From JAGOCV01 sp049445855 (lineage in GTDB: Bacteria > Pseudomonadota > Gammaproteobacteria > Burkholderiales > Burkholderiaceae_C): DNA of 64,000 nt. Below the pieces are notes generated by a model. The model ran no database searches. It had not been told where the DNA came from and was given only the letters and a program-made list of their open reading frames with translations. The position numbers and the translations under genes are program-made. This document shows, in pieces, positions 42,797 to 53,393 of the stretch (its first letter is position 1; every line of letters starts with the position of its first letter). Location: the NCBI RefSeq assembly GCF_049445855.1, contig NZ_JBMSDV010000001.1, positions 1-64,000 on the forward strand, given 5' to 3'.

Positions 42797-44380
42797 ATGA
42801 AACGACGCACGCTCGCCGCCCTCGCCTCACTGCTGCTCGGCTCTGCCGTCGGCATGGCCAGCCTGCCCGCCATGGCGCAGGCCAAGACCCTCAAGGTCGT
42901 CGCACACGCAGATGTGAAGATCCTGGACCCGACCTTCACCACCGCGTACATCACGCGCAATTTCGGCTACATGGTCTACGACATGCTCTTCGGCCTGGAC
43001 GACAAGGGCGTGCCCAAGCCGCAGATGGTGGACAAGTACACGACGTCCAAGGACGGCAAGCTGTGGACCTTCACGCTGCGCCCCGGACTGAAGTTCTCCG
43101 ACGGCAGCGCCGTCACCTCAGCCGACGCCGTGGCCTCGATGCAGCGCTGGACCGCGCGCGACAGCATCGGCCGCGCCATGACCACGATCTCGGCCGCCGA
43201 GTGGAAGGCCGTGGACGCCACCACCTTCACGCTCACGCTCAAGGAGCCCTTCGGCCTGGTGCTCGAAGGCATGTCCAAACCGTCGGGCTTTCCGCCTGTC
43301 GTCATGCCCGAGCGCCTGGCCAAGATGCCGACCACCTCGCCGCTCACCGAAGTGATGGGCTCTGGCCCGTTCATGTTCAAGCGCGACGAATGGGTGCCCG
43401 GCAACAAGGTGGTGTTCGTGAAGAATCCGCACTACGTGCCGCGCAACGAAGCACCCAACGTGCTCGCCGGCGGCAAGAAGAGCGCGTTCGATCGCGTCGA
43501 ATGGCTCTACCTGCCCGACTCCAACAGCGCCATCGCTGCGCTGCGCAAGGGTGAGGTGGACTACGTCGAGCAGGTGCCCGCCGACTACATCAACACGCTG
43601 CGCACCGACCCGAACGTCTCGGTGAAGGCGTCCGGTGCATGGCAGGGCTGGATGGTGATGAACCAGTTACACCCGCCGTTCAACAACCCGAAAGTGCGCC
43701 AGGCCGTGCTGAAGGCCGTGAACCAGGAACGCTTCATGGCGGCCATGGGTTACCCGCTGGACATGCGCGTCACCTACTGCGCCACGTTCTTCGTCTGCGG
43801 CAGCGCCAACGACACCTCTGCCGGTGCCGAGCCCTACCGCACGCCCGACGTCGCCAAGGCCAGGCAGATGCTGGCCGAAGCCGGCTACAAGGGAGAGAAG
43901 GTCGTGCTGCTGGTGCCCAGCGACGTGACCTACCTCAACGCCGAAGGCCTGATGGCCGCGCAGACGCTGCGCAGCATCGGCATGAACGTGGACATGCAGG
44001 TGTCCGACTGGGCCACCATCGGCGGCCGTCGCGCAAAGCGCGACGCACCCGACGCCGGCGGCTGGAACATGTACGTGACAGTGGCAGGCGGCTTCGACGC
44101 AGATTCGCCGATCACCAACGCCTATCTCAGCGCCTCCTGCGGCAACGGCCTGCCCGGCTGGCCTTGTGACAAGGAACTCGACGAGCTGCGCATCGCCTGG
44201 CTCAAGGCCCCTGCCGCCAAGCGCAAGGAAGCGCTCGACGCCTTCCAGCGTCGTGCCTACGAAGCGCTGCCGTACATCAGCGTCGGCCAGTACTCGCCCG
44301 CCATCGCCACACGCAAGGAAGTCAAGGGCGCGGAAAAGCTCTGGGGCGGCCTGCCGCTGGTCTGGATGTTGAGCAAGTAA
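42797..44380 (+). CDS. ABC transporter substrate-binding protein, peptide/nickel (DppA) type
   Basis: A 527-residue family 5 periplasmic receptor. The signal peptide has a KRR n-region and a cleavage-like site at residue 27 (AMA/Q). The core RPGLKFSDGSAVTSADAVASMQRW and EYGPAFMFKRDEW-like GSGPFMFKRDEW segments are typical of dipeptide/oligopeptide receptors. It precedes two permeases and two ATPases of the same transporter. The neighbouring peptidase, deacylase and oxidase suggest peptides or N-acylated amino acids with D-residues as ligand. Confidence 0.92.
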   Translation: MKRRTLAALASLLLGSAVGMASLPAMAQAKTLKVVAHADVKILDPTFTTAYITRNFGYMVYDMLFGLDDKGVPKPQMVDKYTTSKDGKLWTFTLRPGLKFSDGSAVTSADAVASMQRWTARDSIGRAMTTISAAEWKAVDATTFTLTLKEPFGLVLEGMSKPSGFPPVVMPERLAKMPTTSPLTEVMGSGPFMFKRDEWVPGNKVVFVKNPHYVPRNEAPNVLAGGKKSAFDRVEWLYLPDSNSAIAALRKGEVDYVEQVPADYINTLRTDPNVSVKASGAWQGWMVMNQLHPPFNNPKVRQAVLKAVNQERFMAAMGYPLDMRVTYCATFFVCGSANDTSAGAEPYRTPDVAKARQMLAEAGYKGEKVVLLVPSDVTYLNAEGLMAAQTLRSIGMNVDMQVSDWATIGGRRAKRDAPDAGGWNMYVTVAGGFDADSPITNAYLSASCGNGLPGWPCDKELDELRIAWLKAPAAKRKEALDAFQRRAYEALPYISVGQYSPAIATRKEVKGAEKLWGGLPLVWMLSK

Positions 44381-44382
44381 TC

Positions 44383-45318
44383 ATGGGCTACATCCTCCGC
44401 CGCCTGCTCTCCACGCTTCCAGTGATGGGGGTCGTGGCGGTGGTGGTGTTCCTGCTGATCCACCTGTCGCCGGGCGACCCGGCCGCGCTGATCGCCGGCG
44501 ACCTCGCCACCGAGGACGACATCGCCAAGCTGCGTGTCGCGCTCGGCCTGGACAAGCCGCTTGTGACGCAGTTCCTGATCTGGCTGGGCCGCCTGCTCAC
44601 GGGCGACCTGGGCACGTCCATCTTCACACAGGTGCCGGTGTCGCAACTGCTGGCGCAGCGGCTGGAGCCGACGCTCTCGGTCGCCATCATCACCATGGGA
44701 CTCACGCTGCTCGTGGCCGTGCCGCTGGGCACGCTGGCTGCCTACCGCGCCGGCACCTGGATCGACCGCCTCGTGATGCTGTTCGCCGTGCTTGCGTTCT
44801 CGGTGCCGGTGTTCCTCATCGGCTACCTCCTGATCTACACCTTCTCCATCCACCTCGGCTGGTTTCCGGTGCAGGGCTACGTGCACATCCGCGACGGCGT
44901 CGTGCCGTGGTTGATGAGCCTCGCATTGCCGTGCATCAACCTCGCGCTGGTGTACATCGCGCTCATCACGCGCATGACGCGCGCCACCGTGCTCGAAGTG
45001 CTGCAGGAAGACTACATCCGCACTGCACGCGCCAAAGGCCTCGGCGTTCTGCCCGTGCTCGGCCACGCGCTGCGCAATGCGGCCATTCCCATCGCCACGA
45101 CGGTGGGCGTGGGCATTGCACTGCTGATCGGCGGCGTGGTCGTCACCGAAACCGTGTTCGCCTTGCCCGGTGTCGGCCGCCTCGTCATCGACTCGGTGCA
45201 GCGGCACGACTACCCGGTCATCCAGAGCGTGCTGCTCATCTCGGCTGGGGTCTATGTGCTGATCAACCTGCTCATCGACCTGAGCTACCGCCTGTTCGAC
45301 CCGCGCATCCGGTACTGA
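44383..45318 (+). CDS. ABC transporter permease, DppB type
   Basis: A 311-residue permease with six TM helices. The N-terminus MGYILRRLLSTLPVMGVV and the PGDPAALIAGDLAT stretch are characteristic of DppB/OppB/GsiC subunits, and the EAA loop (TRATVLEVLQEDYIRTARAKGL) is complete. It begins two bases after the receptor stop. Forms the channel with the DppC-type subunit. Confidence 0.94.
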   Translation: MGYILRRLLSTLPVMGVVAVVVFLLIHLSPGDPAALIAGDLATEDDIAKLRVALGLDKPLVTQFLIWLGRLLTGDLGTSIFTQVPVSQLLAQRLEPTLSVAIITMGLTLLVAVPLGTLAAYRAGTWIDRLVMLFAVLAFSVPVFLIGYLLIYTFSIHLGWFPVQGYVHIRDGVVPWLMSLALPCINLALVYIALITRMTRATVLEVLQEDYIRTARAKGLGVLPVLGHALRNAAIPIATTVGVGIALLIGGVVVTETVFALPGVGRLVIDSVQRHDYPVIQSVLLISAGVYVLINLLIDLSYRLFDPRIRY

Positions 45319-45356
45319 AAAGCCAACGGAAGCCACTGACCAACGACGCCCCATAC

Positions 45357-46246
45357 ATGACCACTGCGTCCCCGACCGTATCCACCGCAGAGGCCATCGC
45401 CGAAGCCGCGGCGCCACCGCGCCGCCGCTGGCGCTGGCTGCGCAAGAACCCCACGCTCATCCTGGGCGCGTTGCTGCTGCTCGTCGTGGTCGCGCTGTCC
45501 ATCGCCGCGCCGTGGATCGCCACGCACGACCCGCAGGACATCGACCCCATGGTGCGCCTGCAGAATTCCTCGGCCGAGCATTACTTCGGCACCGACGCGC
45601 AGGGCCGGGACGTGTTCAGCCGCGTGGTGTGGGGTGGCCGCGTCTCGATGATCGTGGCACTCTCCGTCGCGGTCCTCGCCACCTTCTTCGGCGTGCTGCT
45701 CGGCCTCACGGCCGGCTTCGTGCGCTGGGCCGACGGTCCGGTCATGCGCGTGATGGACGGGCTGATGGCGATCCCCGGCATCCTGCTGGCCATCGCGCTG
45801 ATGGCCGTCACGCGGGCCAGCCTGCTGACTGTCGTTGTCGCCATCACCGTTCCGGAGATCCCGCGTGTGGTGCGGCTCGTGCGCTCGCTCGCGCTTACGT
45901 TGCGCGAGCAGCTCTATGTGGAAGCCGCGCACGCCGTGGGCACGCGGCTGCCGGTCATCCTGTGGCGGCACGTGCTGCCCAACATGCTGGCACCGCTGGT
46001 CGTGCAGGCCACGTTCGTCGCGGCTTCGGCCGTGCTGATCGAAGCCTCGCTCTCGTTCCTGGGTGTCGGCGTGCCCGCCCAGACGCCGAGCTGGGGCAAC
46101 ATGATGGCCGAGGGCCGCAACTACGTGGCCATTGCCTTCCACAACATCCTCTACCCCGGCGTGCTGCTCGCCGCCACCGTATTGGCCATCAACATGCTGG
46201 GTGACGGCCTGCGCGATGCGCTCGACCCGCGACTCGCAAGGCAGCT

Positions 46247-46250
<4 letters not shown>
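45357..46250 (+). CDS. ABC transporter permease, DppC type
   Basis: A 297-residue permease with a basic N-terminus (RRRWRWLRKNP), six TM helices, the HYFGTDAQGRDVFSRVVWG periplasmic segment typical of DppC/OppC and an EAA loop in REQLYVEAAHAVGTRLPVI. The ATG at 45357 gives the standard length; the frame runs open upstream over dppB. Its stop overlaps the start of the first ATPase. Confidence 0.94.
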
Positions 46251-47280
<1,030 letters not shown>

Positions 47281-47284
<4 letters not shown>

Positions 47285-48279
47285 GCAGCAAGAACACACT
47301 GCTGGTCGTCGACCAGTTGAAGAAGCACTACACGACACCGCGCAAGTGGCTGTCGAAATCACGTCCGCCGATCCAGGCCGTGGATGGCGTGTCGTTCAGC
47401 GTCGCACGTGGCGAGACGCTGTCGCTCGTCGGCGAATCCGGTTGCGGCAAGACGACCACGGCCAAGTCCGTCATGCGCCTCGTCGAGCCGACGTCAGGCT
47501 CGGTGAAGCTCGAAGGCGAGGAGCTGCTTTCGCTGGACAACGAACAGATGCGTCTTCGCCGTCGCGACCTGCAGATCATCTTCCAGGATCCGTACGCCTC
47601 GCTGAACCCGCGCCTGTCGGCCGGTGACATCGTCGCCGAGCCGCTGAAGAATTTCGGCTTGGGCAGCAGCGCCGAGCGCAAGGAGCGCGTGCAATGGCTG
47701 TTCTCCAAGGTCGGCCTGCGCCCCGAGGCCACGAAGAAGTACCCGCATGAATTTTCGGGCGGACAGCGCCAGCGGCTGGGCATCGCGCGCGCACTCGCGC
47801 TCAACCCCAAGCTCATCGTCTGCGACGAGCCCGTTTCCGCACTGGACGTGTCGGTGCAGGCGCAGGTGGTCAACCTGCTGATGGACCTGCAAGAGGAATT
47901 CGGCATCGCCTACCTGTTCGTCGCGCACGATCTCGCCGTGGTCCGCCACATCAGCCACCGCGTGGCGGTGATGTACCTCGGTCACATCGTCGAAGTGGCC
48001 GACCGCGAGACACTGTTCTCGGCGCCGCGCCACCCGTACACCGAGATCCTGCTGTCGGCTGTGCCGGTGCCCAATCCGCGCACGCCGGCAAAGCGCATCC
48101 TGCTGCAGGGCGATCCGCCGAGTCCCGCCAATCCGCCCAGCGGCTGCCGCTTCCACACGCGCTGTCCGCTGGCGCAACCCATCTGCAAGGAACAGCAGCC
48201 CGCGCTGACCGCGCGGACGCTGGATGACGACGACAGCCTGCCGCGTCGCGAGCATTGGGTGGCCTGCCACTTCCGTTGA
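47281..48279 (+). CDS. ABC transporter ATP-binding protein, DppF type
   Basis: A 332-residue ATPase, the second of the transporter. Walker A GESGCGKTTTAKS, signature FSGGQRQRLGIARALALNP, Walker B LIVCDEPVSALDV, and a C-terminal cysteine motif GCRFHTRCPLAQPICKEQ. Translationally coupled to the upstream ATPase by an ATGA overlap; followed after 27 bases by the deacylase gene. Confidence 0.94.
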
Positions 48280-48306
48280 GTTTTCGTTGAACGCACTGAC
48301 ACGACC

Positions 48307-49773
48307 ATGACCACGACCCACTACGACCTGCTCATCCTGGGCGGCACCGTCATCGACGGCACCAAGGCACCCCGCTTCGACGCCGACGTGGGCATCGTCA
48401 ATGGCCGCATCGCTGCCATCGGCAAGCTGGCCGGTCACACCGCGGACCAGACGATCGATGCCACGGGCCTCATCGTCGCACCCGGCTTCATCGACTCGCA
48501 CACGCACGATGACGCCGCCGTGCTCTCGCAGGCCGACATGTCGTTCAAGGTCTCGCAGGGCGTGACCACGGTCATCGCCGGCAACTGCGGCATCAGCGCC
48601 GCTCCGCTGCGGCGCGACATGGATCTGCCCATGCCGCTCAACCTGCTGGAAGCGCCACCGGAAGAACGCTTCACCACCTTTGCCGCCTACCTCGAAGCAC
48701 TGCGCAACACGCCCTCGACCGTCAACGTGGCGGCCATGGTGGGCCACTCGACGCTGCGCGCGGTGACGATGGAATCACTCGACCGCGAAGCCACGCCGGA
48801 AGAAATCGCCGCGATGCAGGCGCTGGTGCAGGAAGCGCTCGATGCAGGCGCCATCGGCATGTCCACCGGCACGTTCTACCCACCGGCAGTGAAGGCGACC
48901 ACGGAGGAGATCATCGAGATCGGCCGGCCCCTCACTGCGCGCAACGCGCTGTACGTGACGCACATGCGCGACGAATCCGGCAAGGTGATGGAGTCGCTGG
49001 AGGAAACCTTCCGCATCGGGCGCGAGCTGGACATCCCTGTCGTCGTGTCGCACCACAAGGTGCAGAACTCACCGAACTTCGGCAAGTCCGCCGTCACACT
49101 GCCCTTCATCCAGGAAACGATGAAGCACCAGTGCGTGTCGCTCGACTGCTATCCGTACACAGCGGGTTCGACCATGATCCGCACCGATCGCGGCATGCTC
49201 GACGGCCGCGTGCTCATCGCCTCCAGCGTGCCGCACCCCGAATGCGCGGGCCGCGACCTCGACGACATCGCCGCCGAATGGGGTGTGGAGAAAGACGAGG
49301 CCGCGCGCCGGCTGCAACCGGGCAGTGCCATCTATTTCCTGATGGACGAGAACGATGTGCAGCGCATCCTCGCGTTCGACGAAACCATGATCGGCTCCGA
49401 CGGTATCCCCGTCGGCGAAAGCCCGCACCCGCGCCTGTGGGGCACCTTCCCGCGCGTGCTCGGGCACTACGCGCGCGATGTCGGCCTGTTCCCGCTGGAG
49501 ACCGCGGTGTGGAAGATGACAGGCCTGACCGCACGCAACTTCGGCCTGGACAAACGCAGCACGCTCAAGGTCGGCCACCATGCCGACGTCGTGATCTTCG
49601 ACGCAGCGACCATCAAGGACTCGGCCACCTACGCGAAGCCGACGACCCCGGCAGAAGGCATCGACACCGTGATCGTGAACGGCACGATTGCGTGGCAAAG
49701 CGGTGGGCACACGGGCGCACGGCCCGGTCAGGTGGTGACACGCACACCGGCTGTTGCAGCACCTGCGAAGTAA
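48307..49773 (+). CDS. N-acyl-D-amino-acid deacylase (D-aminoacylase)
   Basis: A 488-residue amidohydrolase that removes the acyl group from N-acyl-D-amino acids, giving free D-amino acids. Metal-binding DSHTHDDAAV, the GNCGISAAPL cysteine loop, VSHHKV (bridging/second-site histidines) and the late GSDGIPVGESPHPRLWGTFPRVLG (landmarks) are hallmarks of the D-aminoacylase/AmdhD branch. No signal peptide. Its product would feed the oxidase at 40099. Separated from the ABC genes by 27 bases with no terminator. Confidence 0.92.
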   Translation: MTTTHYDLLILGGTVIDGTKAPRFDADVGIVNGRIAAIGKLAGHTADQTIDATGLIVAPGFIDSHTHDDAAVLSQADMSFKVSQGVTTVIAGNCGISAAPLRRDMDLPMPLNLLEAPPEERFTTFAAYLEALRNTPSTVNVAAMVGHSTLRAVTMESLDREATPEEIAAMQALVQEALDAGAIGMSTGTFYPPAVKATTEEIIEIGRPLTARNALYVTHMRDESGKVMESLEETFRIGRELDIPVVVSHHKVQNSPNFGKSAVTLPFIQETMKHQCVSLDCYPYTAGSTMIRTDRGMLDGRVLIASSVPHPECAGRDLDDIAAEWGVEKDEAARRLQPGSAIYFLMDENDVQRILAFDETMIGSDGIPVGESPHPRLWGTFPRVLGHYARDVGLFPLETAVWKMTGLTARNFGLDKRSTLKVGHHADVVIFDAATIKDSATYAKPTTPAEGIDTVIVNGTIAWQSGGHTGARPGQVVTRTPAVAAPAK

Positions 49774-49785
49774 GATGCGGACGTC

Positions 49786-50691
49786 ATGTCCGTACTCTCG
49801 CAACGCGCCGCCAACCGCCGCGGCATCACGGCGATGCTGATCTCCATCGCATTCTTCGTGGTCAACGACGCCATCGTCAAGTACCTCGGTCAGACGCTCG
49901 GGGGTGGGCAGACCATCTTCCTGCGCGGCGTCTGTGCGGTGCTGATGCTGGTGTTCGTTGCGCGCGTATTCGGTCTCGCGCGCGACTTCTCCGGGTTGAA
50001 GGACCGGAAGGTGATCATGCGTTCGGTGGTGGAGGCATGCGCTTCGACTGCCTACCTCACCGCGCTCTTCCATATGCCGCTGGCCAACGCGACGGCCATC
50101 AACATGGCGACGCCACTGGTCATCACGCTGTTCGCGGTGCTGTTCCTCAAGGAGCATGTCGCGCCGACCCGATGGCTCGCGGTGTTCGGCGGCTTCGCCG
50201 GCGTTCTGCTCATTGTGCAGCCGGCTGCAGCGAGCTTCAATGCCTATTCCGTGCTGTGTGTGGGTGCGATGCTGCTCTACGCCACGCGCGACTTCATCAC
50301 CCGGTTCATCACTTCAGGTGTGCCGACCATCGTGGTGGCCATCGCATCGGCCATCGGGCTCACGCTGTTTTCCGGCGGCGTGGCGCTCTTCCAGGAATGG
50401 AAGCCGCTGACACTGCAGCATGTCGGCCTGCTGGCCGCTGCCGGTGCCTGCGTGAGCGGCGCGTTCTACATGCTCATCGTCAGCCTGCGCGCGGGTGAGA
50501 TGAGCGTCATCGCGCCGTTCCGGTATGCGGCGCTGCTGTTCGCCCTCGTCCTGGGCTATTTCATCTGGGGCGACATCCCGAACACGATGGCATGGATCGG
50601 GATCGCGCTGCTGGTCGCGGCGGGCATCTACCTGCTGCACAGCGAGCGGGCGCGGCGCAGCGATGCGGTGCTGGAAACTGCGACGGACTGA
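49786..50691 (+). CDS. DMT superfamily transporter (EamA)
   Basis: A 301-residue inner-membrane protein with ten TM helices in two EamA repeats. DMT proteins of this type export or import amino acids and related metabolites. It begins 12 bases after the deacylase stop, so it is probably transcribed with the D-amino-acid locus and could expel an excess or toxic amino acid, though this is inference. TAAGAT lies 9 bases before the ATG as a possible internal promoter. Confidence 0.87.
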   Translation: MSVLSQRAANRRGITAMLISIAFFVVNDAIVKYLGQTLGGGQTIFLRGVCAVLMLVFVARVFGLARDFSGLKDRKVIMRSVVEACASTAYLTALFHMPLANATAINMATPLVITLFAVLFLKEHVAPTRWLAVFGGFAGVLLIVQPAAASFNAYSVLCVGAMLLYATRDFITRFITSGVPTIVVAIASAIGLTLFSGGVALFQEWKPLTLQHVGLLAAAGACVSGAFYMLIVSLRAGEMSVIAPFRYAALLFALVLGYFIWGDIPNTMAWIGIALLVAAGIYLLHSERARRSDAVLETATD

Positions 50692-50731
50692 CGCTGCAAG
50701 GTCTGCGAGCCAGCTGCTTTTGCCGGTGCGC

Positions 50732-51148
50732 CTAAGTCAGCAAGGCCTCGGCCAGCATGGCTGGTGAATGAATCGTCACCCCACCGAAGGTGCGCCCGTA
50801 ACCGGGACCAAAGTGTGTCTTGTCCCCCGTCACCAGCACATTGCAGTGGAGAGCCATCGCCGCAAGAAGAACTGGGCGGTCCTTTTCGTGCAACCATTCG
50901 AGAAGCCCGCTCTCCGCATCTGCAGGCCTGCGCAGCAAGCCCTGCACAGAGACAATCGTCAGCAACTGATCGAGATCACCGACGGCGTGCGGAGCCTTGG
51001 CCGCAATGTTTCGGGCGGCCTCGGTCGTGACATAAGTGTCGGCCATCAATTGATGATTGCCCTCGATCAACAACCTCAGCAGTTCGCGAATTGCGCCATC
51101 GGACCGTGCCGCCGAAAACAGCACGTTGGCATCCAGAAAGATCCGCAT
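50732..51148 (-). CDS. PIN-domain toxin (VapC-like)
   Basis: A 138-residue PIN-domain ribonuclease. The first acidic residue is in MRIFLDANVLF (Asp6), with a Glu in the TTEAARN segment and Asp/His in LVTGDKTHFG, as expected for metal-dependent nuclease activity. It follows the AbrB-type antitoxin gene by eight bases. Targets of this branch (tRNA or rRNA in VapC) are not known here. The pair is autoregulated most probably through the palindrome at 51410-51438. Confidence 0.85.
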   Translation of the reverse strand: MRIFLDANVLFSAARSDGAIRELLRLLIEGNHQLMADTYVTTEAARNIAAKAPHAVGDLDQLLTIVSVQGLLRRPADAESGLLEWLHEKDRPVLLAAMALHCNVLVTGDKTHFGPGYGRTFGGVTIHSPAMLAEALLT

Positions 51149-51156
51149 CGGAAGCG

Positions 51157-51396
51157 TCAGCGCCTCTGCTTTTTCCGGGCAAGCGTGGCGGCGAGTTCTG
51201 CCTCCGCCGTATCGAATTCACGCACACGGGACTCCGAATAAATCTCGATGGGAAGCGTGATCGCCGGACGAAGCAGCAGGCCTTCAGGCGTGGTTTCTGC
51301 GATCAGATGATCGTCCGCCTTGAAGCCCATAGCCTGGCGAAGCTTGGCCGGCAGCGTGACGACGCCGCGACTGGTGATCGTGAGAGTGGCTTGCAT
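51157..51396 (-). CDS. AbrB/MazE-type antitoxin
   Basis: A 79-residue protein with an N-terminal swapped-hairpin AbrB fold (TITSRGVVTLPAKLRQAMGF) that should bind the operator and a flexible charged C-terminus (about 50-79) that should neutralise the PIN toxin. The ATG at 51396 gives the canonical AbrB start; a longer frame to 51432 runs through the operator palindrome. AbrB-PIN pairing is a common toxin-antitoxin arrangement. Confidence 0.85.
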   Translation of the reverse strand: MQATLTITSRGVVTLPAKLRQAMGFKADDHLIAETTPEGLLLRPAITLPIEIYSESRVREFDTAEAELAATLARKKQRR

Positions 51397-51409
51397 GGGT
51401 CCGATTTTC

Positions 51410-51438
51410 GCCGAATTGCAGAATTTCTGCAATTCGGC
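51410..51438. promoter_or_regulatory. 29-bp operator palindrome of the toxin-antitoxin pair
   Basis: GCCGAATTGCAG (51410-51421) and CTGCAATTCGGC (51427-51438) are exact inverted copies with a 5-bp centre, AATTT. It ends 14 bases before the antitoxin start and 15 bases after the aldo/keto reductase stop. No T run on either side, so an operator for the AbrB antitoxin is more likely than a terminator. Confidence 0.75.
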
Positions 51439-51453
51439 AATCGTGAAGCATTG

Positions 51454-52461
51454 TCAGGCGAAATCTTCCGTATCGACCTCGCCACGCGCCTGATCCGCAT
51501 ACCGGTGGCCGGCGACGGTGGATTGGTTGATCAGTGACTCCAGCCGCGGCAGCAGTGCCGGAGACAGCTTCACGGCATCGGCCCCCAGATTGTCGTGCAG
51601 GTGCGCAACGTTGCCCGTACCCGGGATCGGCACGATATGCGGCGCCTTGTGCAGCAGCCAGGCGATGGCCAGTTGCGCTGGCGTACAACCGGCCTCTTCA
51701 GCGAGCGACAGATATGGCGGCAGCAGCTTCAGGTTGCGCGCATGGTTCTCCGGGGAAAAGCGCGGCATCGGCGAACGGATGTCGCCCTTGGCGAAGCCGG
51801 ACACGTCGGTCAGCTTTCCTGTAAGGAATTGCCGCGCAAGCGGACTGAAGGCAACGAACGCGGCGCCGATCTCGCGGCACGCGTCGAGCATGCCGATCTC
51901 GGGATTGCGCGTCCACAACGAATATTCGCTCTGCACAGCCACGATCGGGTGGACCGCGTGCGCCTTGCGCAGCGTCGCCACGGACACCTCACTCAAACCA
52001 AGCTCGCGCACCTTGCCTGCACGCACCAGATCGCTCATCGCGCCGACGCTGTCCTCCACGGGCACTTTCTTGTCCCACCGGTGCAGGTAGTAAAGGTCGA
52101 TCACATCCGTCTGCAAGCGCCGCAGGCTGTCCTCGCAGTTGCGGCGAATGGCTTCGGGCCGGCCGTCGATCACGCGCCGCATCACGCCGTCTTCGCCTCT
52201 CACACCTGCCATGCCGCCCTTGCTGGCCAGCGTGTATTCATGGCGGCGGCCTTTGATCGCACGGCCCATCAGCTCCTCGCTGCCACCGAAGCCGTAAAGC
52301 GCTGCGGTGTCGAGCAGTGTCACACCGCTGTCGAGCGCGGCGTGCAGGACGCGCGCACCTTCTTCGGGGGCAGGCGCCGGGCCGTAGTTCTGACCGCTCA
52401 GGCTCATGCATCCGAGGCCGATGGCGCTGACAGTGAAGGGACCGATGGTGCGTTGTTGCAT
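51454..52461 (-). CDS. aldo/keto reductase
   Basis: A 335-residue NADPH-dependent carbonyl reductase of the AKR superfamily (TIM barrel). The catalytic tetrad is visible: Asp51 and Tyr56 in LLDTAALYGFG, Lys81 in LASKGG, and the His in LYYLHRWD. It most resembles the YajO/AKR13-type proteins. The substrate is unknown. It has its own start at 52461 with AGGAGT upstream and is read towards the toxin-antitoxin pair. Confidence 0.92.
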   Translation of the reverse strand: MQQRTIGPFTVSAIGLGCMSLSGQNYGPAPAPEEGARVLHAALDSGVTLLDTAALYGFGGSEELMGRAIKGRRHEYTLASKGGMAGVRGEDGVMRRVIDGRPEAIRRNCEDSLRRLQTDVIDLYYLHRWDKKVPVEDSVGAMSDLVRAGKVRELGLSEVSVATLRKAHAVHPIVAVQSEYSLWTRNPEIGMLDACREIGAAFVAFSPLARQFLTGKLTDVSGFAKGDIRSPMPRFSPENHARNLKLLPPYLSLAEEAGCTPAQLAIAWLLHKAPHIVPIPGTGNVAHLHDNLGADAVKLSPALLPRLESLINQSTVAGHRYADQARGEVDTEDFA

Positions 52462-52491
52462 GCATGTACTCCTGGGAAACAGATATTGAAT

Positions 52492-52995
52492 TTAACCGCG
52501 GGTGAAAGACCCCATGGACGCGCGCAGTCGCTGCATGCACAGCGCCTGCCACACCGCACCGCCGTAGCCACCCACGAGGTCGCGGTCGAGCGCTGCCCAG
52601 CCGGGCAACGCTGGATCGATACCCAGATCGCGAACGTAGCCTGCAGGCACGACGACGAACTGCCGCCGGTAAGGCATCAGAAAGCGTTCGGCCCCGCCTT
52701 CGCGCAGGCCCTGCTTCGCCACCCGCAGGTCGACATGCCATTCGCTCAGGTAGGCCGCGCAGGCCGGTGCCCACCAGAACTTGCCCATGTCGTCGCCGGC
52801 CGAAGCTTCGCCCGAGAGCACACGGCGCGCGTGTTCCCAGTGCACGAAGCCGGCGTGCCTCGCGACGTCATGCAGGCAGTCGCGCAGCCGAGCGTCCTGC
52901 CCTGCCTCGCGCAACGCGTTCAGGCGCAGGCGCGCGCGGACCTTGAGCTCATCGACCGCGGCCGTCAACGCAGCTCCAGTGCGCGGCATTCGCAC
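52492..52995 (-). CDS. conserved-looking hypothetical protein of the MarR/GIY-YIG trio
   Basis: A 167-residue soluble protein; no family recognised. The N-terminal third is helical (LKVRARLRLNALREAGQDAR, then a segment ending FVHWEHARRVL), and the remainder contains many aromatic residues (FWWAPACAAYLSEWHVDL, FVVVPAGYVRDLGIDP). It overlaps the end of the MarR gene by 31 bases, and the MarR gene in turn overlaps the GIY-YIG gene, suggesting one functional unit. Confidence 0.65.
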   Translation of the reverse strand: MRMPRTGAALTAAVDELKVRARLRLNALREAGQDARLRDCLHDVARHAGFVHWEHARRVLSGEASAGDDMGKFWWAPACAAYLSEWHVDLRVAKQGLREGGAERFLMPYRRQFVVVPAGYVRDLGIDPALPGWAALDRDLVGGYGGAVWQALCMQRLRASMGSFTRG

Positions 52996-53393
52996 AACGC
53001 GGTCAGCCGGTCCTGCGCATCGTGCGCGCCCGCGAGAGCCTGCTCGCAGATCCAGCCGGCGGTCTCCATGCCTTCGCCGAGAAGACGGCGCCCGGGCGGG
53101 CGCAGTTCGATGGCGCGCTGACCGCGCTCGTCCACCGTGCGCCGGACCCAGCCGCTCTTCTCCAGCGCCAGTACCTGCCGCAGCACGTGCGAAGCGCGCT
53201 TGCCGAGCGGGTGTTCCAGTTGTGCCGGCGTGCGGCTGCCATCGGACAACACCTGTAACAGCACCAGATCACTCATGTCGAGCCCGTGATGGGTGCCCAA
53301 TTCCTCATCGAGTTTGCGGCGCAGGCGCGCATGCGCGAGATCGAGCGCGAGGCAGAACGCGAGCGCGGACGATGTGTGCGTGCCGGCCTTCAT
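52965..53393 (-). CDS. MarR-family transcriptional regulator
   Basis: A 142-residue winged-helix protein: dimerisation helices at both ends, HTH about residues 55-80 (TPAQLEHPLGKRASHVLRQV) and wing at 85-100 (GWVRRTVDERGQRAIELRP). It starts by an ATGA overlap with the GIY-YIG gene and runs into the unknown gene. It may regulate this small operon. The effector is unknown. Confidence 0.82.
   Translation of the reverse strand: MKAGTHTSSALAFCLALDLAHARLRRKLDEELGTHHGLDMSDLVLLQVLSDGSRTPAQLEHPLGKRASHVLRQVLALEKSGWVRRTVDERGQRAIELRPPGRRLLGEGMETAGWICEQALAGAHDAQDRLTALCECRALELR

Noticed and set aside
51410..51438. Intrinsic terminator for the aldo/keto reductase
   Set aside because: The stem is strong but no T run follows on the minus strand, and its symmetry and position fit an AbrB-type operator better.
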